Shown piece by piece: positions 37,634 to 45,362 of a stretch of DNA of 52,382 nt. The position numbers and the translations under genes were made by a program. The stretch lies in NCBI GenBank assembly GCA_037446165.1, contig JBBIJC010000005.1:1-52382 (forward strand), given 5' to 3'. Below the pieces are notes generated by a model. It saw nothing but the letters and a program-made list of their open reading frames with translations. It did no database searches and was not told the DNA's origin. How positions within the stretch are numbered: the first letter of the stretch is position 1; each line of letters starts with the position of its first letter. Source of the stretch: Parasulfuritortus sp037446165 (GTDB taxonomy: Bacteria > Pseudomonadota > Gammaproteobacteria > Burkholderiales > Thiobacillaceae).

Positions 37634-37661
37634 TTGACAGGGCTTGTGTCCAGTGTAGAAT
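37634..37661 (+). promoter_or_regulatory. Sigma-70 promoter of tRNA-Val
   Basis: A consensus -35 TTGACA (37634-37639) and -10 TAGAAT (37656-37661) with 16-nt spacing end 12 nt before the mature tRNA. It is followed by a GC-rich discriminator, as expected for a stringently controlled stable-RNA promoter. Confidence 0.8.
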
Positions 37662-37673
37662 CCGCACCTCTTT

Positions 37674-37750
37674 AGGCGCGTAGCTCAGTTGGTTAGAGCA
37701 TCACCTTGACATGGTGGGGGTCGTTGGTTCGAATCCAATCGCGCCTACCA
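37674..37750 (+). tRNA. tRNA-Val(GAC)
   Basis: A 77-nt cloverleaf with encoded CCA. The acceptor AGGCGCG pairs with CGCGCCT; D-stem GCTC/GAGC; anticodon stem TCACC/GGTGG with loop TTGACAT giving anticodon GAC (valine codons GUC/GUU); T-arm GTTGG-TTCGAAT-CCAAT. It has its own promoter and a following terminator-like hairpin. Confidence 0.96.
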
Positions 37751-37758
37751 ACTATTGC

Positions 37759-37787
37759 AAAAGCCAGACCTGTTCTGGCTTTTGTCG
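37759..37787 (+). terminator. Terminator after tRNA-Val / leader hairpin before thrS
   Basis: A 10-bp perfect stem (37759-37768 with 37774-37783) with a 5-nt loop and a T-containing tail (TTTTGTCGTTT). It sits between the tRNA and thrS, so it should end the tRNA transcript and may attenuate read-through into thrS, which lies only 55 nt beyond the tRNA. Confidence 0.7.
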
Positions 37788-37805
37788 TTTCGGGAGCTGG
37801 GGGAA

Positions 37806-39707
37806 ATGCCCGTAGTACGACTACCTGATGGTTCCGAACGTCGGTTCGACGAATCGGTAACTGTTGCTCAAGTGGCGGCTAGCATCGGCGCCGGGCTGGC
37901 ACGTGCGGCGCTGGCAGGCAAGGTGAATGGCCAACTGGTCGACACCTCGTTCCTGATTGAGACCGACAGCGATCTCGCCATCATCACCGACAAGGATAGC
38001 GACGGCCTCGACCTGATCCGTCACTCCACTGCCCATCTGCTGGCCTACGCGGTCAAAGAGCTGTTTCCCGATGCCCAAGTGACCATCGGCCCGGTGATCG
38101 AGGACGGCTTCTATTACGACTTTTCCTTCAAGCGCCCCTTCACTCTGGAAGACTTGGCCGCGATCGAGAAACGCATGGCCGAATTGGCCAAGAAGGACAT
38201 CCCGGTTACGCGCGAGGAATGGGATCGCGACGAGGCAGTGAAATTCTTCGAGTCCATCGGCGAGAAATACAAGGCCGAGATCATCGGCGCGATTCCCGCT
38301 GGCCAGACCATTTCGCTGTACCGCGAGTGCGATTTCGTCGACCTCTGCCGCGGCCCACACGTGCCCTCCACCGGCAAGCTGAAGGCATTCAAGCTGATGA
38401 AGGTGGCCGGCGCCTACTGGCGAGGCGATTCGAAGAACGAGATGCTGCAGCGCATCTACGGCACGGCCTGGGCCAACAAGGACGACCTGGCCGCCTACCT
38501 GCATCGCCTGGAAGAGGCCGAGAAGCGTGATCACCGTCGGCTCGGCAGGCAGCTCGACCTGTTCCACCTGCAAGAGGAGTCGCCGGGCATGGTGTTCTGG
38601 CACCCGCACGGCTGGGTGCTCTGGCAGGCGGTCGAACAGTACATGCGGCAGAAATTCCGCGAGTACGGCTATGACGAGGTGAAGACGCCGACCATCATGG
38701 ACCACACCCTGTGGGAAAAGTCCGGCCACTGGGACAACTACCGCGAGAACATGTTCGTCACCGCGTCGGAGAATCGCGACTACGCAGTCAAGCCGATGAA
38801 CTGCCCGGGCCACATCCAGATCTTCAACAACGGCCTGCGTTCCTACCGCGACCTGCCGATGCGCCTGGCCGAATTCGGCTCCTGCCACCGCAACGAGCCG
38901 TCCGGTGCGCTGCACGGCCTGATGCGCGTGCGCGCCTTTGTGCAGGACGACGCTCATATCTTTTGCACCGAAAACCAGGTCCAGTCCGAGGTGTCCGAGT
39001 TCATCAAGATGCTGCAGTCGGTCTACGGGGACTTCGGTTTCGACGACGTCATCGTCAAGCTGTCGACCCGGCCGGCCAAGCGGGTTGGCTCCGATGCCGA
39101 CTGGGACAAGGCCGAGGCCGACCTGGCCGCGGCACTGACCCAGAACGGCCTGGCCTTCGACTACCAGCCGGGCGAGGGTGCCTTCTACGGACCCAAGATC
39201 GAGTTCACGCTGAAGGATTCGCTCGGTCGCATGTGGCAGGTCGGCACCATCCAGCTCGACTACAACCTGCCGGTGCGCCTGGGTGCCGAATACGTCACTG
39301 AGGATAACGGTCGCAAGCCGCCGATCATGCTGCACCGCGCCATCCTGGGTTCGCTGGAGCGCTTCATCGGTATTCTGATCGAGCATTACGCAGGCAATTT
39401 CCCGCTTTGGCTGTCACCAGTTCAAGCCGTGGTGATGAGCATCACCGACGCCCAGGCCGACTATGTCAAACAGGTAACGGAAGCCCTTAAAAAACAAGGC
39501 TTCAGAGTCGTATCTGACTTGAGAAATGAAAAGATTACCTATAAAATCCGCGACCACTCCATGAAGCGGATTCCGTATCAGCTGGTTGTTGGTGACAAGG
39601 AACGGCTGGAGAACAAGGTGGCTGTGCGTATTCGAGGTGGTGAAGACCTCGGACAGATGAGTCTGGATGAGTTTGTAGACCGCATGAAAAGCGAAATGCA
39701 AATCTGA
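37806..39707 (+). CDS. thrS: Threonyl-tRNA synthetase
   Basis: 633 residues from the ATG at 37806, which has a strong GGGGGAA just upstream and gives the standard N-terminus 'MPVVRLPDGSERRFDESVTV'. The upstream in-frame ATG at 37755 overlaps the hairpin and is unlikely. Domains: TGS (1-62), the editing/SAD domain ('HSTAHLLAYAVKELFPDAQV'), the class II catalytic core with zinc ligand Cys in 'KPMNCPGHIQIF', and the anticodon-binding domain ('QAVVMSITDAQADYVKQV'). It charges tRNA-Thr and heads the thrS-infC-rpmI-rplT-pheST run. Confidence 0.97.
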   Translation: MPVVRLPDGSERRFDESVTVAQVAASIGAGLARAALAGKVNGQLVDTSFLIETDSDLAIITDKDSDGLDLIRHSTAHLLAYAVKELFPDAQVTIGPVIEDGFYYDFSFKRPFTLEDLAAIEKRMAELAKKDIPVTREEWDRDEAVKFFESIGEKYKAEIIGAIPAGQTISLYRECDFVDLCRGPHVPSTGKLKAFKLMKVAGAYWRGDSKNEMLQRIYGTAWANKDDLAAYLHRLEEAEKRDHRRLGRQLDLFHLQEESPGMVFWHPHGWVLWQAVEQYMRQKFREYGYDEVKTPTIMDHTLWEKSGHWDNYRENMFVTASENRDYAVKPMNCPGHIQIFNNGLRSYRDLPMRLAEFGSCHRNEPSGALHGLMRVRAFVQDDAHIFCTENQVQSEVSEFIKMLQSVYGDFGFDDVIVKLSTRPAKRVGSDADWDKAEADLAAALTQNGLAFDYQPGEGAFYGPKIEFTLKDSLGRMWQVGTIQLDYNLPVRLGAEYVTEDNGRKPPIMLHRAILGSLERFIGILIEHYAGNFPLWLSPVQAVVMSITDAQADYVKQVTEALKKQGFRVVSDLRNEKITYKIRDHSMKRIPYQLVVGDKERLENKVAVRIRGGEDLGQMSLDEFVDRMKSEMQI

Positions 39708-39728
39708 TTCCGGCGCGCCGGCTGAACG

Positions 39729-39758
39729 GGGAGCGGACAACCGCTCCCTCTGTTTTTT
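39729..39758 (+). terminator. Intrinsic terminator between thrS and infC
   Basis: GGGAGCGG (39729-39736) pairs with CCGCTCCC (39741-39748) around an ACAA loop, followed by TCTGTTTTTT. It would end thrS transcripts partly or fully; infC begins 16 nt after the tail, so either read-through or another promoter must serve infC. Confidence 0.8.
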
Positions 39759-39773
39759 GAAAGGGGTTTGAGC

Positions 39774-40295
39774 ATCGCACTCGAAAAGGAAATGCGGATA
39801 AACGGCGAGATTGACGCGTCGCAGGTCCGTTTGGTGGCTGAAGATGGTGAGCAGCTGGGTATCGTTGGCATCAGGGAAGCATTGAGCAAGGCAGAAGAGG
39901 CTGAGCTTGATCTGGTGGAGATCGCTCCCCAGGCTGTCCCGCCGGTCTGCAAGATCATGGACTATGGCAAGTACAAGTACCATGAGCAGAAGAAGGCCCA
40001 CGAAGCACGTCTGAAGCAGAAGCAGATTCAGGTCAAGGAAATCAAGTTTCGTCCGGGTACGGACGAGAACGACTACCAGATCAAGCTGCGGAACATGACC
40101 CGTTTCCTGGAAGAAGGTGACAAGGTGAAAGTGACCTTGCGCTTCCGCGGTCGAGAGATGGCTCACCAAGAATTTGGTATGGCACAACTCAAGCGGGTTG
40201 AAGCCGATTTGGTGGAATTGGGCCTGGTGGAGCAGTTCCCCAAGCTCGAAGGCCGTCAGATGGTGATGGTCCTGGCACCAAAGAAAAAGAAGTGA
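39774..40295 (+). CDS. infC: Translation initiation factor IF-3 (probable AUC start)
   Basis: 173 residues if translation starts at the ATC at 39774. AAGGGG (39761-39766) lies 7 nt upstream, ideal spacing, whereas the TTG at 39768 is only 1 nt from it. Non-AUG starts of the AUU/AUC/AUA class are typical of infC and let IF-3 repress its own translation. The protein has the IF3-N domain ('RINGEIDASQVRLVAEDGEQLGIV'-type opening near residue 8) and the IF3-C domain ('KEIKFRPGTDENDYQIKL', 'VTLRFRGREMAHQEFG') with the KKKK tail. IF-3 keeps 30S subunits free and checks the start codon. Confidence 0.93.
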   Translation: MALEKEMRINGEIDASQVRLVAEDGEQLGIVGIREALSKAEEAELDLVEIAPQAVPPVCKIMDYGKYKYHEQKKAHEARLKQKQIQVKEIKFRPGTDENDYQIKLRNMTRFLEEGDKVKVTLRFRGREMAHQEFGMAQLKRVEADLVELGLVEQFPKLEGRQMVMVLAPKKKK

Positions 40296-40302
40296 TGCAG
40301 GA

Positions 40303-40406
40303 GCGAGCCTCGGCTCGCGCAATATGGTTTTGCAGCGGTTGGCGTTGCCTCTTTGAATCAACGCCAGATACGTGCTGAAAGGTCAAACAAGCGTTCCCGG
40401 TGGGAA
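40303..40406 (+). promoter_or_regulatory. Structured rpmI-rplT leader (candidate L20 operator)
   Basis: Three inverted repeats fill the 143-nt infC-rpmI gap: GCGAGCC/GGCTCGC (40303-40318), GGCGTTG/CAACGCC (40341-40347 with 40359-40365) and TTCCC/GGGAA (40394-40406). Ribosomal protein L20 represses rpmI-rplT through leader structure in several bacteria. I cannot show homology to a known class, so the function is inference. Confidence 0.4.
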
Positions 40407-40438
40407 ACACCTGACGGCATCGAAGAAATGGAGCAAAC

Positions 40439-40636
40439 ATGCCCAAGATGAAGACCAAGAGCGGGGCCGCCAAGCGCTTCCGCGTTCGCGGCAGCGGCAG
40501 CATCAAGCGTTCGCACGCTTATCTGCGCCACATCCTTACCAAGAAGACCACCAAGCGCAAGCGCAACCTGCGCGGGATGGAAACCATCGACGCAGCGGAT
40601 ATGGGCCGTATCCGCGATATGATGCCCTACGCGTAA
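40439..40636 (+). CDS. rpmI: 50S ribosomal protein L35
   Basis: 65 residues, very basic, family length. 'MPKMKTKSGAAKRFRVRGSG' and 'RKRNLRG' are typical L35 sequence. A TGGAG ribosome site lies 5 nt before the ATG. It precedes rplT by 11 nt, the universal rpmI-rplT pair. Confidence 0.97.
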   Translation: MPKMKTKSGAAKRFRVRGSGSIKRSHAYLRHILTKKTTKRKRNLRGMETIDAADMGRIRDMMPYA

Positions 40637-40647
40637 GGAGATAGAAG

Positions 40648-41007
40648 ATGCCTAGAGTCAAACGTGGTACAACCGCCCGCGCCAGCCACAAGAAGGTTCT
40701 TGACGCCGCCAAGGGTTACCGTGGCCGTCGCAAGAACGTATTCCGCGTCGCCAACGAAGCGGTGATGAAGGCCGGTCAATATGCCTACCGCGACCGCCGT
40801 CAAAAGAAGCGCCAGTTCCGCCAGCTGTGGATCACCCGTATCAATGCTGCCGCGCGTGGATTGGGTATCTCCTACAGCCAGTTCATGAACGGCCTGAAGA
40901 AGGCGGCTATCGTGATCGACCGCAAGGTCCTGGCCGACATGGCTGTGTTCGATCAGGCTGCCTTTGCCAAGGTGGCTGAGCAGGCCAAGGCCAGCCTGGG
41001 CGCGTAA
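40648..41007 (+). CDS. rplT: 50S ribosomal protein L20
   Basis: 119 residues. Starts 'MPRVKRGTTARASHKKVL' and contains 'AKGYRGRRKNVFRVANEAVM' and 'RDRRQKKRQFRQLWITRINA', diagnostic for L20, an early 50S assembly protein. It has a perfect AAGGAGA ribosome site. In some bacteria L20 also represses its own leader. Confidence 0.98.
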   Translation: MPRVKRGTTARASHKKVLDAAKGYRGRRKNVFRVANEAVMKAGQYAYRDRRQKKRQFRQLWITRINAAARGLGISYSQFMNGLKKAAIVIDRKVLADMAVFDQAAFAKVAEQAKASLGA

Positions 41008-41043
41008 TCCGCGACCAAGCCCCGACGATCCTGTATCGCCGTG

Positions 41044-41075
41044 AAGGGAGGCCTAATCCGCCTCCCTTTGTTTTT
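41044..41075 (+). terminator. Intrinsic terminator after rplT
   Basis: AAGGGAGGC (41044-41052) pairs with GCCTCCCTT (41060-41068), loop of 7 nt, then TTTGTTTTT. It separates rplT from pheS. In E. coli this gap holds the pheM attenuator; I saw no Phe-rich leader peptide here. Confidence 0.8.
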
Positions 41076-41083
41076 GCCTGGTT

Positions 41084-41149
41084 CGTCGCTCCTGCGCAGC
41101 CGGGAGCCCAGTTGTAGAGGCTGGATTCCCGCTTGCGGGTGAATGACAG
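41084..41149 (+). repeat. 'SFPRKRESS'-type intergenic repeat element
   Basis: The stretch has a CTCC...GGGAG hairpin, a 'GCCCAGTTGTAGAGGCTGG' middle and a near-palindrome ATTCCCGC-TT-GCGGGTGAAT (41125-41144), a degenerate ATTCCC-N8-GGGAAT core. Translated on the minus strand it reads 'SFTRKRESS', the well-known product of a dispersed non-coding repeat in beta- and gammaproteobacteria. One copy was seen in this window, between the rplT terminator and pheS. Confidence 0.65.
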
Positions 41150-41179
41150 AACCGGGAAATTTCTGAATTCGAGTTGAGC

Positions 41180-42160
41180 ATGAATCTGGAAGACATCCTG
41201 ACCGAGGCGCGGAACGATTTCGCCGCCGTGACTGCCTTGCCTGCACTGGAACAGGCCAAGGCCCGTTTCCTGGGCAAGAGCGGCTTGATCACCGAGCAGA
41301 TGAAGGCACTGGGCGGCATGGCCCCGGACCAGCGCAAGGAAGCCGGCGCCCGCATCAACCAGGTCAAGGACGGTGTTGAAGCCCTGCTCAAGGAACGGCG
41401 CGAGGCCATACAGGCCGAAGAACTGGCCAAACAGCTGGCGACCGAGGCCATCGACGTGACCCTGCCCGGGCGCCGTTCTGGCTTGGGCGGCCCCCACCCG
41501 GTCAGTCTGACCCTGAAGCGGATCGAAGAACTGTTTGGTTCGATTGGTTTTGCTGTCGCCGACGGCCCCGAGATCGAAACCGACTTTTACAACTTCACGG
41601 CCCTCAACATCCCGGAGAACCACCCGGCTCGTGCCATGCACGATACGTTCTACCTGAACGACGGCAAACTCCTGCGCACCCATACCTCGCCGGTGCAGGT
41701 GCATTACATGCAGGATCAGAAGCCGCCGATCCGCATCATTGCTCCTGGCCGGGTCTACCGGGTCGATTCCGACGCCACCCATTCGCCCATGTTCCACCAG
41801 GTCGAAGGCCTGTGGGTCGATGAACAGGTGAGCTTTGCCAACCTCAAGGGCGTGGTGCAGGACTTCCTGCAACGCTTCTTCGAGCGCGACGATCTGCAGG
41901 TTCGGTTCCGTCCTTCGTTCTTCCCCTTTACCGAGCCCTCGGCCGAGATGGACATGAGCTGGGGCGATGGCTGGCTGGAAATCGGTGGCTGCGGCATGGT
42001 CCATCCCAACGTCTTTACCCATGTCGGCATCGACCCGGAGCGCTACCAGGGTTTCGCCTTCGGGTTGGGTGTCGAACGCCTGGCCATGCTGCGCTACGGC
42101 GTCGATGATTTGCGGTTGTTCTTCGAGAACGACCTGCGTTTCCTGAAACAGTTTGCCTGA
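41180..42160 (+). CDS. pheS: Phenylalanyl-tRNA synthetase alpha subunit
   Basis: 326 residues from the ATG at 41180 (a TTG 6 nt earlier is in frame). An N-terminal coiled-coil (1-90) precedes the class II catalytic core: 'GRRSGLGGPHPVSLTLKRI', 'FYNFTALNIPENHPARAMHD', motif 2 'RVYRVDSDATHSPMFHQVEG' and motif 3 'FGLGVERLAMLRYG'. It forms an alpha2-beta2 enzyme with PheT, whose gene starts 9 nt downstream. The ribosome site is weak. Confidence 0.97.
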   Translation: MNLEDILTEARNDFAAVTALPALEQAKARFLGKSGLITEQMKALGGMAPDQRKEAGARINQVKDGVEALLKERREAIQAEELAKQLATEAIDVTLPGRRSGLGGPHPVSLTLKRIEELFGSIGFAVADGPEIETDFYNFTALNIPENHPARAMHDTFYLNDGKLLRTHTSPVQVHYMQDQKPPIRIIAPGRVYRVDSDATHSPMFHQVEGLWVDEQVSFANLKGVVQDFLQRFFERDDLQVRFRPSFFPFTEPSAEMDMSWGDGWLEIGGCGMVHPNVFTHVGIDPERYQGFAFGLGVERLAMLRYGVDDLRLFFENDLRFLKQFA

Positions 42161-42169
42161 GGATCGACC

Positions 42170-44527
42170 ATGCAATTCTCCGAGTCATGGCTACGCAGTC
42201 TCGTCAACCCCAAGCTGAATACAGCTGAACTCTGCCATCTGATGACCATGGCGGGACTTGAGGTCGAGGCGGCGGAGCCTGCTGCGCCGGCTTTCAGCCA
42301 CGTCGTGGTGGCGGAAATTCTGACCGCCGAGCGACACCCCAACGCCGATCGGCTGCAGGTCTGCACGGTAAACGTTGGCGCTACTGAGCCGCTTCAGATC
42401 GTCTGCGGTGCGTCCAATGCACGGGCCGGACTCAAGACCGCTTGCGCCATGGTCGGTGCCGAACTGCCCAACGAGTTCAAGATCAAACGGGCCAAGGTGC
42501 GCGATGTGGAATCCTTTGGCATGCTCTGTTCGGCCAAGGAACTGGGCATCGCCGAGGTGGCTGAAGGCATCATGGAACTGCCTGCCGATGCGGCAGTCGG
42601 CCAACCGCTGCGCCAATACCTTGATCTAGATGATCAACTCATCACCATCAAGATGACACCCAACCGGGGCGACTGCCTGTCTATCCAGGGTGTCGCCCGG
42701 GAGGTTGCAGCGATTTCCAGTTCCACAGCCAAGGCTGTGGATTGCACGCCAGTGGCACCCGTCATCACCGATACCCTGCCGGTTGGCATCGACTCAACCG
42801 AAGCCTGTCCGGTTTATTGCGGCCGGGTGATCCGGGGCATGAATCCCGCTGCTCAAACGCCGGACTGGATGGTCCGCCGCCTGCAGCGCAGCGGCCTGCG
42901 CGCGATACAGCCGGTAGTCGATGTGACCAACTATGTCCTGCTGGAACTGGGCCAGCCCATGCATGCCTTCGATCTGGCCAAGGTCAGCGGTGGGATCCGG
43001 GTACGCGCGGCGAAGGCGGGTGAGAAACTGGACCTGCTCAACGACCAGAGCATCGAACTGACCGACGGCAGCGTGGTCATCGCCGACCAAAACGGTCCGG
43101 TAGCTTTGGCGGGCATCATGGGCGGGGCCGCTTCAGCTGTGTCAAGCATCACTGCCGATCTCTTTCTGGAGGCCGCTCACTTCACGCCATACGCCATGGC
43201 TGGCCGTGCGCGCAGCTACGGCCTGTCGACCGACTCCTCGCACCGGTTCGAACGCGGCGTCGATCCAGCCTTGCCAACGCAGGCTATGGAGCGTGCGACA
43301 CGACTGATCCTGGATATATGCGGCGGACAGGCCGGCCCCGTTGAAACGGTCGGCGCAGCGCCAGTCCGGTCGTCAACGATCGCGTTTCGTCCAGAACGGG
43401 CGCGGAGTCTCACCGGCATGGACATTCCGGATGCCGAAATGCGTGCAACCTTCGAACGCCTGGGCCTGACCGTGAGCGCTCACAGTGAGACATGGCAGGT
43501 GGCTGCACCCAGTTACCGGTTTGATCTTGCAATTGAAGTCGATCTGATCGAGGAAATCGCCCGGGTCGAGGGCTATGACAACATTCCTGCCGCCACACCC
43601 CAGGCCGACTCACGCATCACGCCGGCCAGGGAGGCAGAACGCGGCGCTGACGAATCCAGGTCACGCCTGATTGACCTGGGTTATCAGGAGGTCGTCACCT
43701 ACAGTTTCATCGATGCCAAACAGCAGGACATGGTTGCCCCCGGCGCAGCTCAGATCACGCTGCTCAATCCCATCGCCAGCCATATGAGCGTGATGCGCGG
43801 CAGCCTGATTCCAGGGCTGCTGCAAGCCCTGCGCCACAACCTGAATCATGGTCAGGAACGCGTGCGCATCTTCGAAATGGGCCGCTGTTTTCTGGGGACG
43901 GGGCATGGCGATCAGCCGATGCGGTTGGGCGGGCTGGCTTATGGCTCATCTCACCCCGAGCAGTGGGGCGAGCCGAGTCGTTCAACTGATTTCTTCGATA
44001 TCAAGGCTGATCTTGAGGCATTGCTCTGGCCAGTCAACCTGAACTTCGAATCCGGCGAGCAGGCAGCGCTGCATCCCGGACAGACTGCGCGACTGAGTCT
44101 GGAGGACCAGACAGTGGGCTGGCTGGGCGCGCTGCATCCGAAGCTGGTCAGCCAACTGAACCTGAATCGGGGGCCCATTCTGTTCGAACTGGACTGGGCG
44201 CAACTTGCTGCCCGTCCCCTGCCTAGATATCGAACCGTCTCCCGTTTCCCCGCCGTACGCCGAGATGTAGCCGTGGTGGTGGACGTTGGGCTCCCGGTCG
44301 GACAACTGCTGGAGGCCGTCCGCGCCGAGATGCCCAGGCTGGTGACCGATTTTGCGCTGTTCGATGTCTATCAGGGCAAGGGTGTGTCAATAGACAAAAA
44401 GAGCCTTGCATTCAAGATGTTGTTACAAGATACTGATAAAACGCTTACGGATTCCGAGATTGATGGCGCGGTTGCTACCGTGTTGGCTTTTCTGGCCGAG
44501 CGTTTTGGCGCCGTATTACGCGGTTAG
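42170..44527 (+). CDS. pheT: Phenylalanyl-tRNA synthetase beta subunit
   Basis: 785 residues, family length. An N-terminal EMAP-like tRNA-binding domain (about 39-148; 'ILTAERHPNADRLQVCTVNV') is followed by the B3/B4 editing domain ('LQRSGLRAIQPVVDVTNYVL', 'GIMGG'), B5 and the catalytic-like core, and a C-terminal FDX-ACB anticodon-binding domain ('RFPAVRRDVAVVVD'). It recognises tRNA-Phe and removes mischarged Tyr. It lies between pheS and ihfA, the standard arrangement. Confidence 0.97.
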   Translation: MQFSESWLRSLVNPKLNTAELCHLMTMAGLEVEAAEPAAPAFSHVVVAEILTAERHPNADRLQVCTVNVGATEPLQIVCGASNARAGLKTACAMVGAELPNEFKIKRAKVRDVESFGMLCSAKELGIAEVAEGIMELPADAAVGQPLRQYLDLDDQLITIKMTPNRGDCLSIQGVAREVAAISSSTAKAVDCTPVAPVITDTLPVGIDSTEACPVYCGRVIRGMNPAAQTPDWMVRRLQRSGLRAIQPVVDVTNYVLLELGQPMHAFDLAKVSGGIRVRAAKAGEKLDLLNDQSIELTDGSVVIADQNGPVALAGIMGGAASAVSSITADLFLEAAHFTPYAMAGRARSYGLSTDSSHRFERGVDPALPTQAMERATRLILDICGGQAGPVETVGAAPVRSSTIAFRPERARSLTGMDIPDAEMRATFERLGLTVSAHSETWQVAAPSYRFDLAIEVDLIEEIARVEGYDNIPAATPQADSRITPAREAERGADESRSRLIDLGYQEVVTYSFIDAKQQDMVAPGAAQITLLNPIASHMSVMRGSLIPGLLQALRHNLNHGQERVRIFEMGRCFLGTGHGDQPMRLGGLAYGSSHPEQWGEPSRSTDFFDIKADLEALLWPVNLNFESGEQAALHPGQTARLSLEDQTVGWLGALHPKLVSQLNLNRGPILFELDWAQLAARPLPRYRTVSRFPAVRRDVAVVVDVGLPVGQLLEAVRAEMPRLVTDFALFDVYQGKGVSIDKKSLAFKMLLQDTDKTLTDSEIDGAVATVLAFLAERFGAVLRG

Positions 44528-44550
44528 CTCGCGACCCGGAGACAATAACG

Positions 44551-44868
44551 ATGACAATGACCCTAACCAAGGCTGAACTGGCCGATCTTCTGTTCGAGAA
44601 TGTGGGCCTGAACAAACGGGAAGCCAAGGAAATGGTGGAATCCTTTTTCGAAGAAATTCGCGATGCGCTCGAAACCGGTGACAGCGTGAAGCTGTCCGGA
44701 TTCGGCAATTTTCAGCTGCGTGACAAGCCGCAGCGTCCCGGTCGCAATCCCAAGACAGGCGAGGAGATGCCTATCTCCGCTCGACGCGTGGTGACATTCC
44801 ACGCCAGCCAGAAACTCAAGGCCATGGTGGAATCGGCACATGCCGGACCCGCAGATCAGCAACAGTGA
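44551..44868 (+). CDS. ihfA: Integration host factor alpha subunit
   Basis: 105 residues. 'TLTKAELADLLFENVGLNKR' and the DNA-bending arm 'RPGRNPKTGEEMPISARRVV' identify IHF-alpha, which with IHF-beta bends DNA in recombination, replication and sigma-54 transcription (relevant to PrsR). The first ATG (44551) has CCGGAG 9 nt upstream and is preferred over the ATG at 44557. It follows pheT by 23 nt and overlaps the MerR gene by 29 nt. Confidence 0.96.
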   Translation: MTMTLTKAELADLLFENVGLNKREAKEMVESFFEEIRDALETGDSVKLSGFGNFQLRDKPQRPGRNPKTGEEMPISARRVVTFHASQKLKAMVESAHAGPADQQQ

Positions 44869-45229
44869 CCTCCCGCCGATCCCGCCCAAACGCTATTTCA
44901 CAATAGGCGAAGTAAGCGAGCTTTGTGCGGTGCGGTCTCACGTACTGCGCTACTGGGAGCAGGAGTTCAGCCAGCTCAAGCCGGTCAAACGGCGGGGTAA
45001 CCGGCGCTATTACCAGCACCATGAGGTCATGCTCATCAGGCGCATCCGTCAGCTCCTGTATGAGGAAGGATTCACCATCACGGGTGCCCGAAACCGGCTA
45101 ATGCATGAAGGCGTAGGCGATGCGCCGGCGGTAGCTCTTATTGAGGTCAGGGAAGCAGACACGACAAAGCTCATCGATCTAGCCGCCATCAAGCGCGAAA
45201 TCGGTGAAATTCTGCTCCTGTTGAAATAA
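44840..45229 (+). CDS. MerR-family transcriptional regulator
   Basis: 129 residues. An N-terminal MerR winged-helix domain ('YFTIGEVSELCAVRSHVLRY', 'RYYQHHEVMLIRRIRQLLYE') is followed by a short helical tail with no cysteine-based metal site. It corresponds to the small MerR protein regularly found after ihfA in betaproteobacteria, whose signal is unknown. GGTGGA lies before the ATG inside ihfA, and the 29-nt overlap suggests coupled translation. Confidence 0.9.
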   Translation: MPDPQISNSDLPPIPPKRYFTIGEVSELCAVRSHVLRYWEQEFSQLKPVKRRGNRRYYQHHEVMLIRRIRQLLYEEGFTITGARNRLMHEGVGDAPAVALIEVREADTTKLIDLAAIKREIGEILLLLK

Positions 45230-45268
45230 TACTGATACAACTCCATTTCTTTTTTTAGCCCGCACCTC

Positions 45269-45274
45269 TATAAT
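45269..45274 (+). promoter_or_regulatory. -10 box of tRNA-Pro promoter
   Basis: A consensus TATAAT ends 11 nt before the mature tRNA and is followed by GC-rich GCGCGG. The region 16-18 nt upstream is T-rich (TTTCTTTTTTT) with no good -35. Confidence 0.65.
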
Positions 45275-45285
45275 GCGCGGCTCGT

Positions 45286-45362
45286 CGGGGCGTAGCGCAG
45301 CCTGGTAGCGCACCTGCATGGGGTGCAGGGGGTCGGAAGTTCGAATCTTCTCGCCCCGACCA
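45286..45362 (+). tRNA. tRNA-Pro(GGG)
   Basis: A 77-nt cloverleaf with encoded CCA. Acceptor CGGGGCG pairs with CGCCCCG; D-stem GCGC/GCGC; anticodon stem CCTGC/GCAGG with loop ATGGGGT giving anticodon GGG (codons CCC/CCU); T-arm GGAAG-TTCGAAT-CTTCT. The C1-G72 pair is characteristic of bacterial tRNA-Pro. Confidence 0.96.

Noticed and set aside
37821..39386. 521-residue minus-strand open frame opposite thrS
   Set aside because: Fully inside thrS, which is unambiguous; Val/Leu/Asp/His-rich shadow composition.
41069..41120. pheM-like attenuator leader peptide before pheS
   Set aside because: No short open frame rich in phenylalanine codons with a ribosome site was found; the hairpin present is better read as the rplT terminator.
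40907..42175. 422-residue minus-strand open frame opposite rplT and pheS
   Set aside because: Antisense to two certain genes; it includes the translated intergenic repeat ('SFTRKRESS'), a known source of false annotations.
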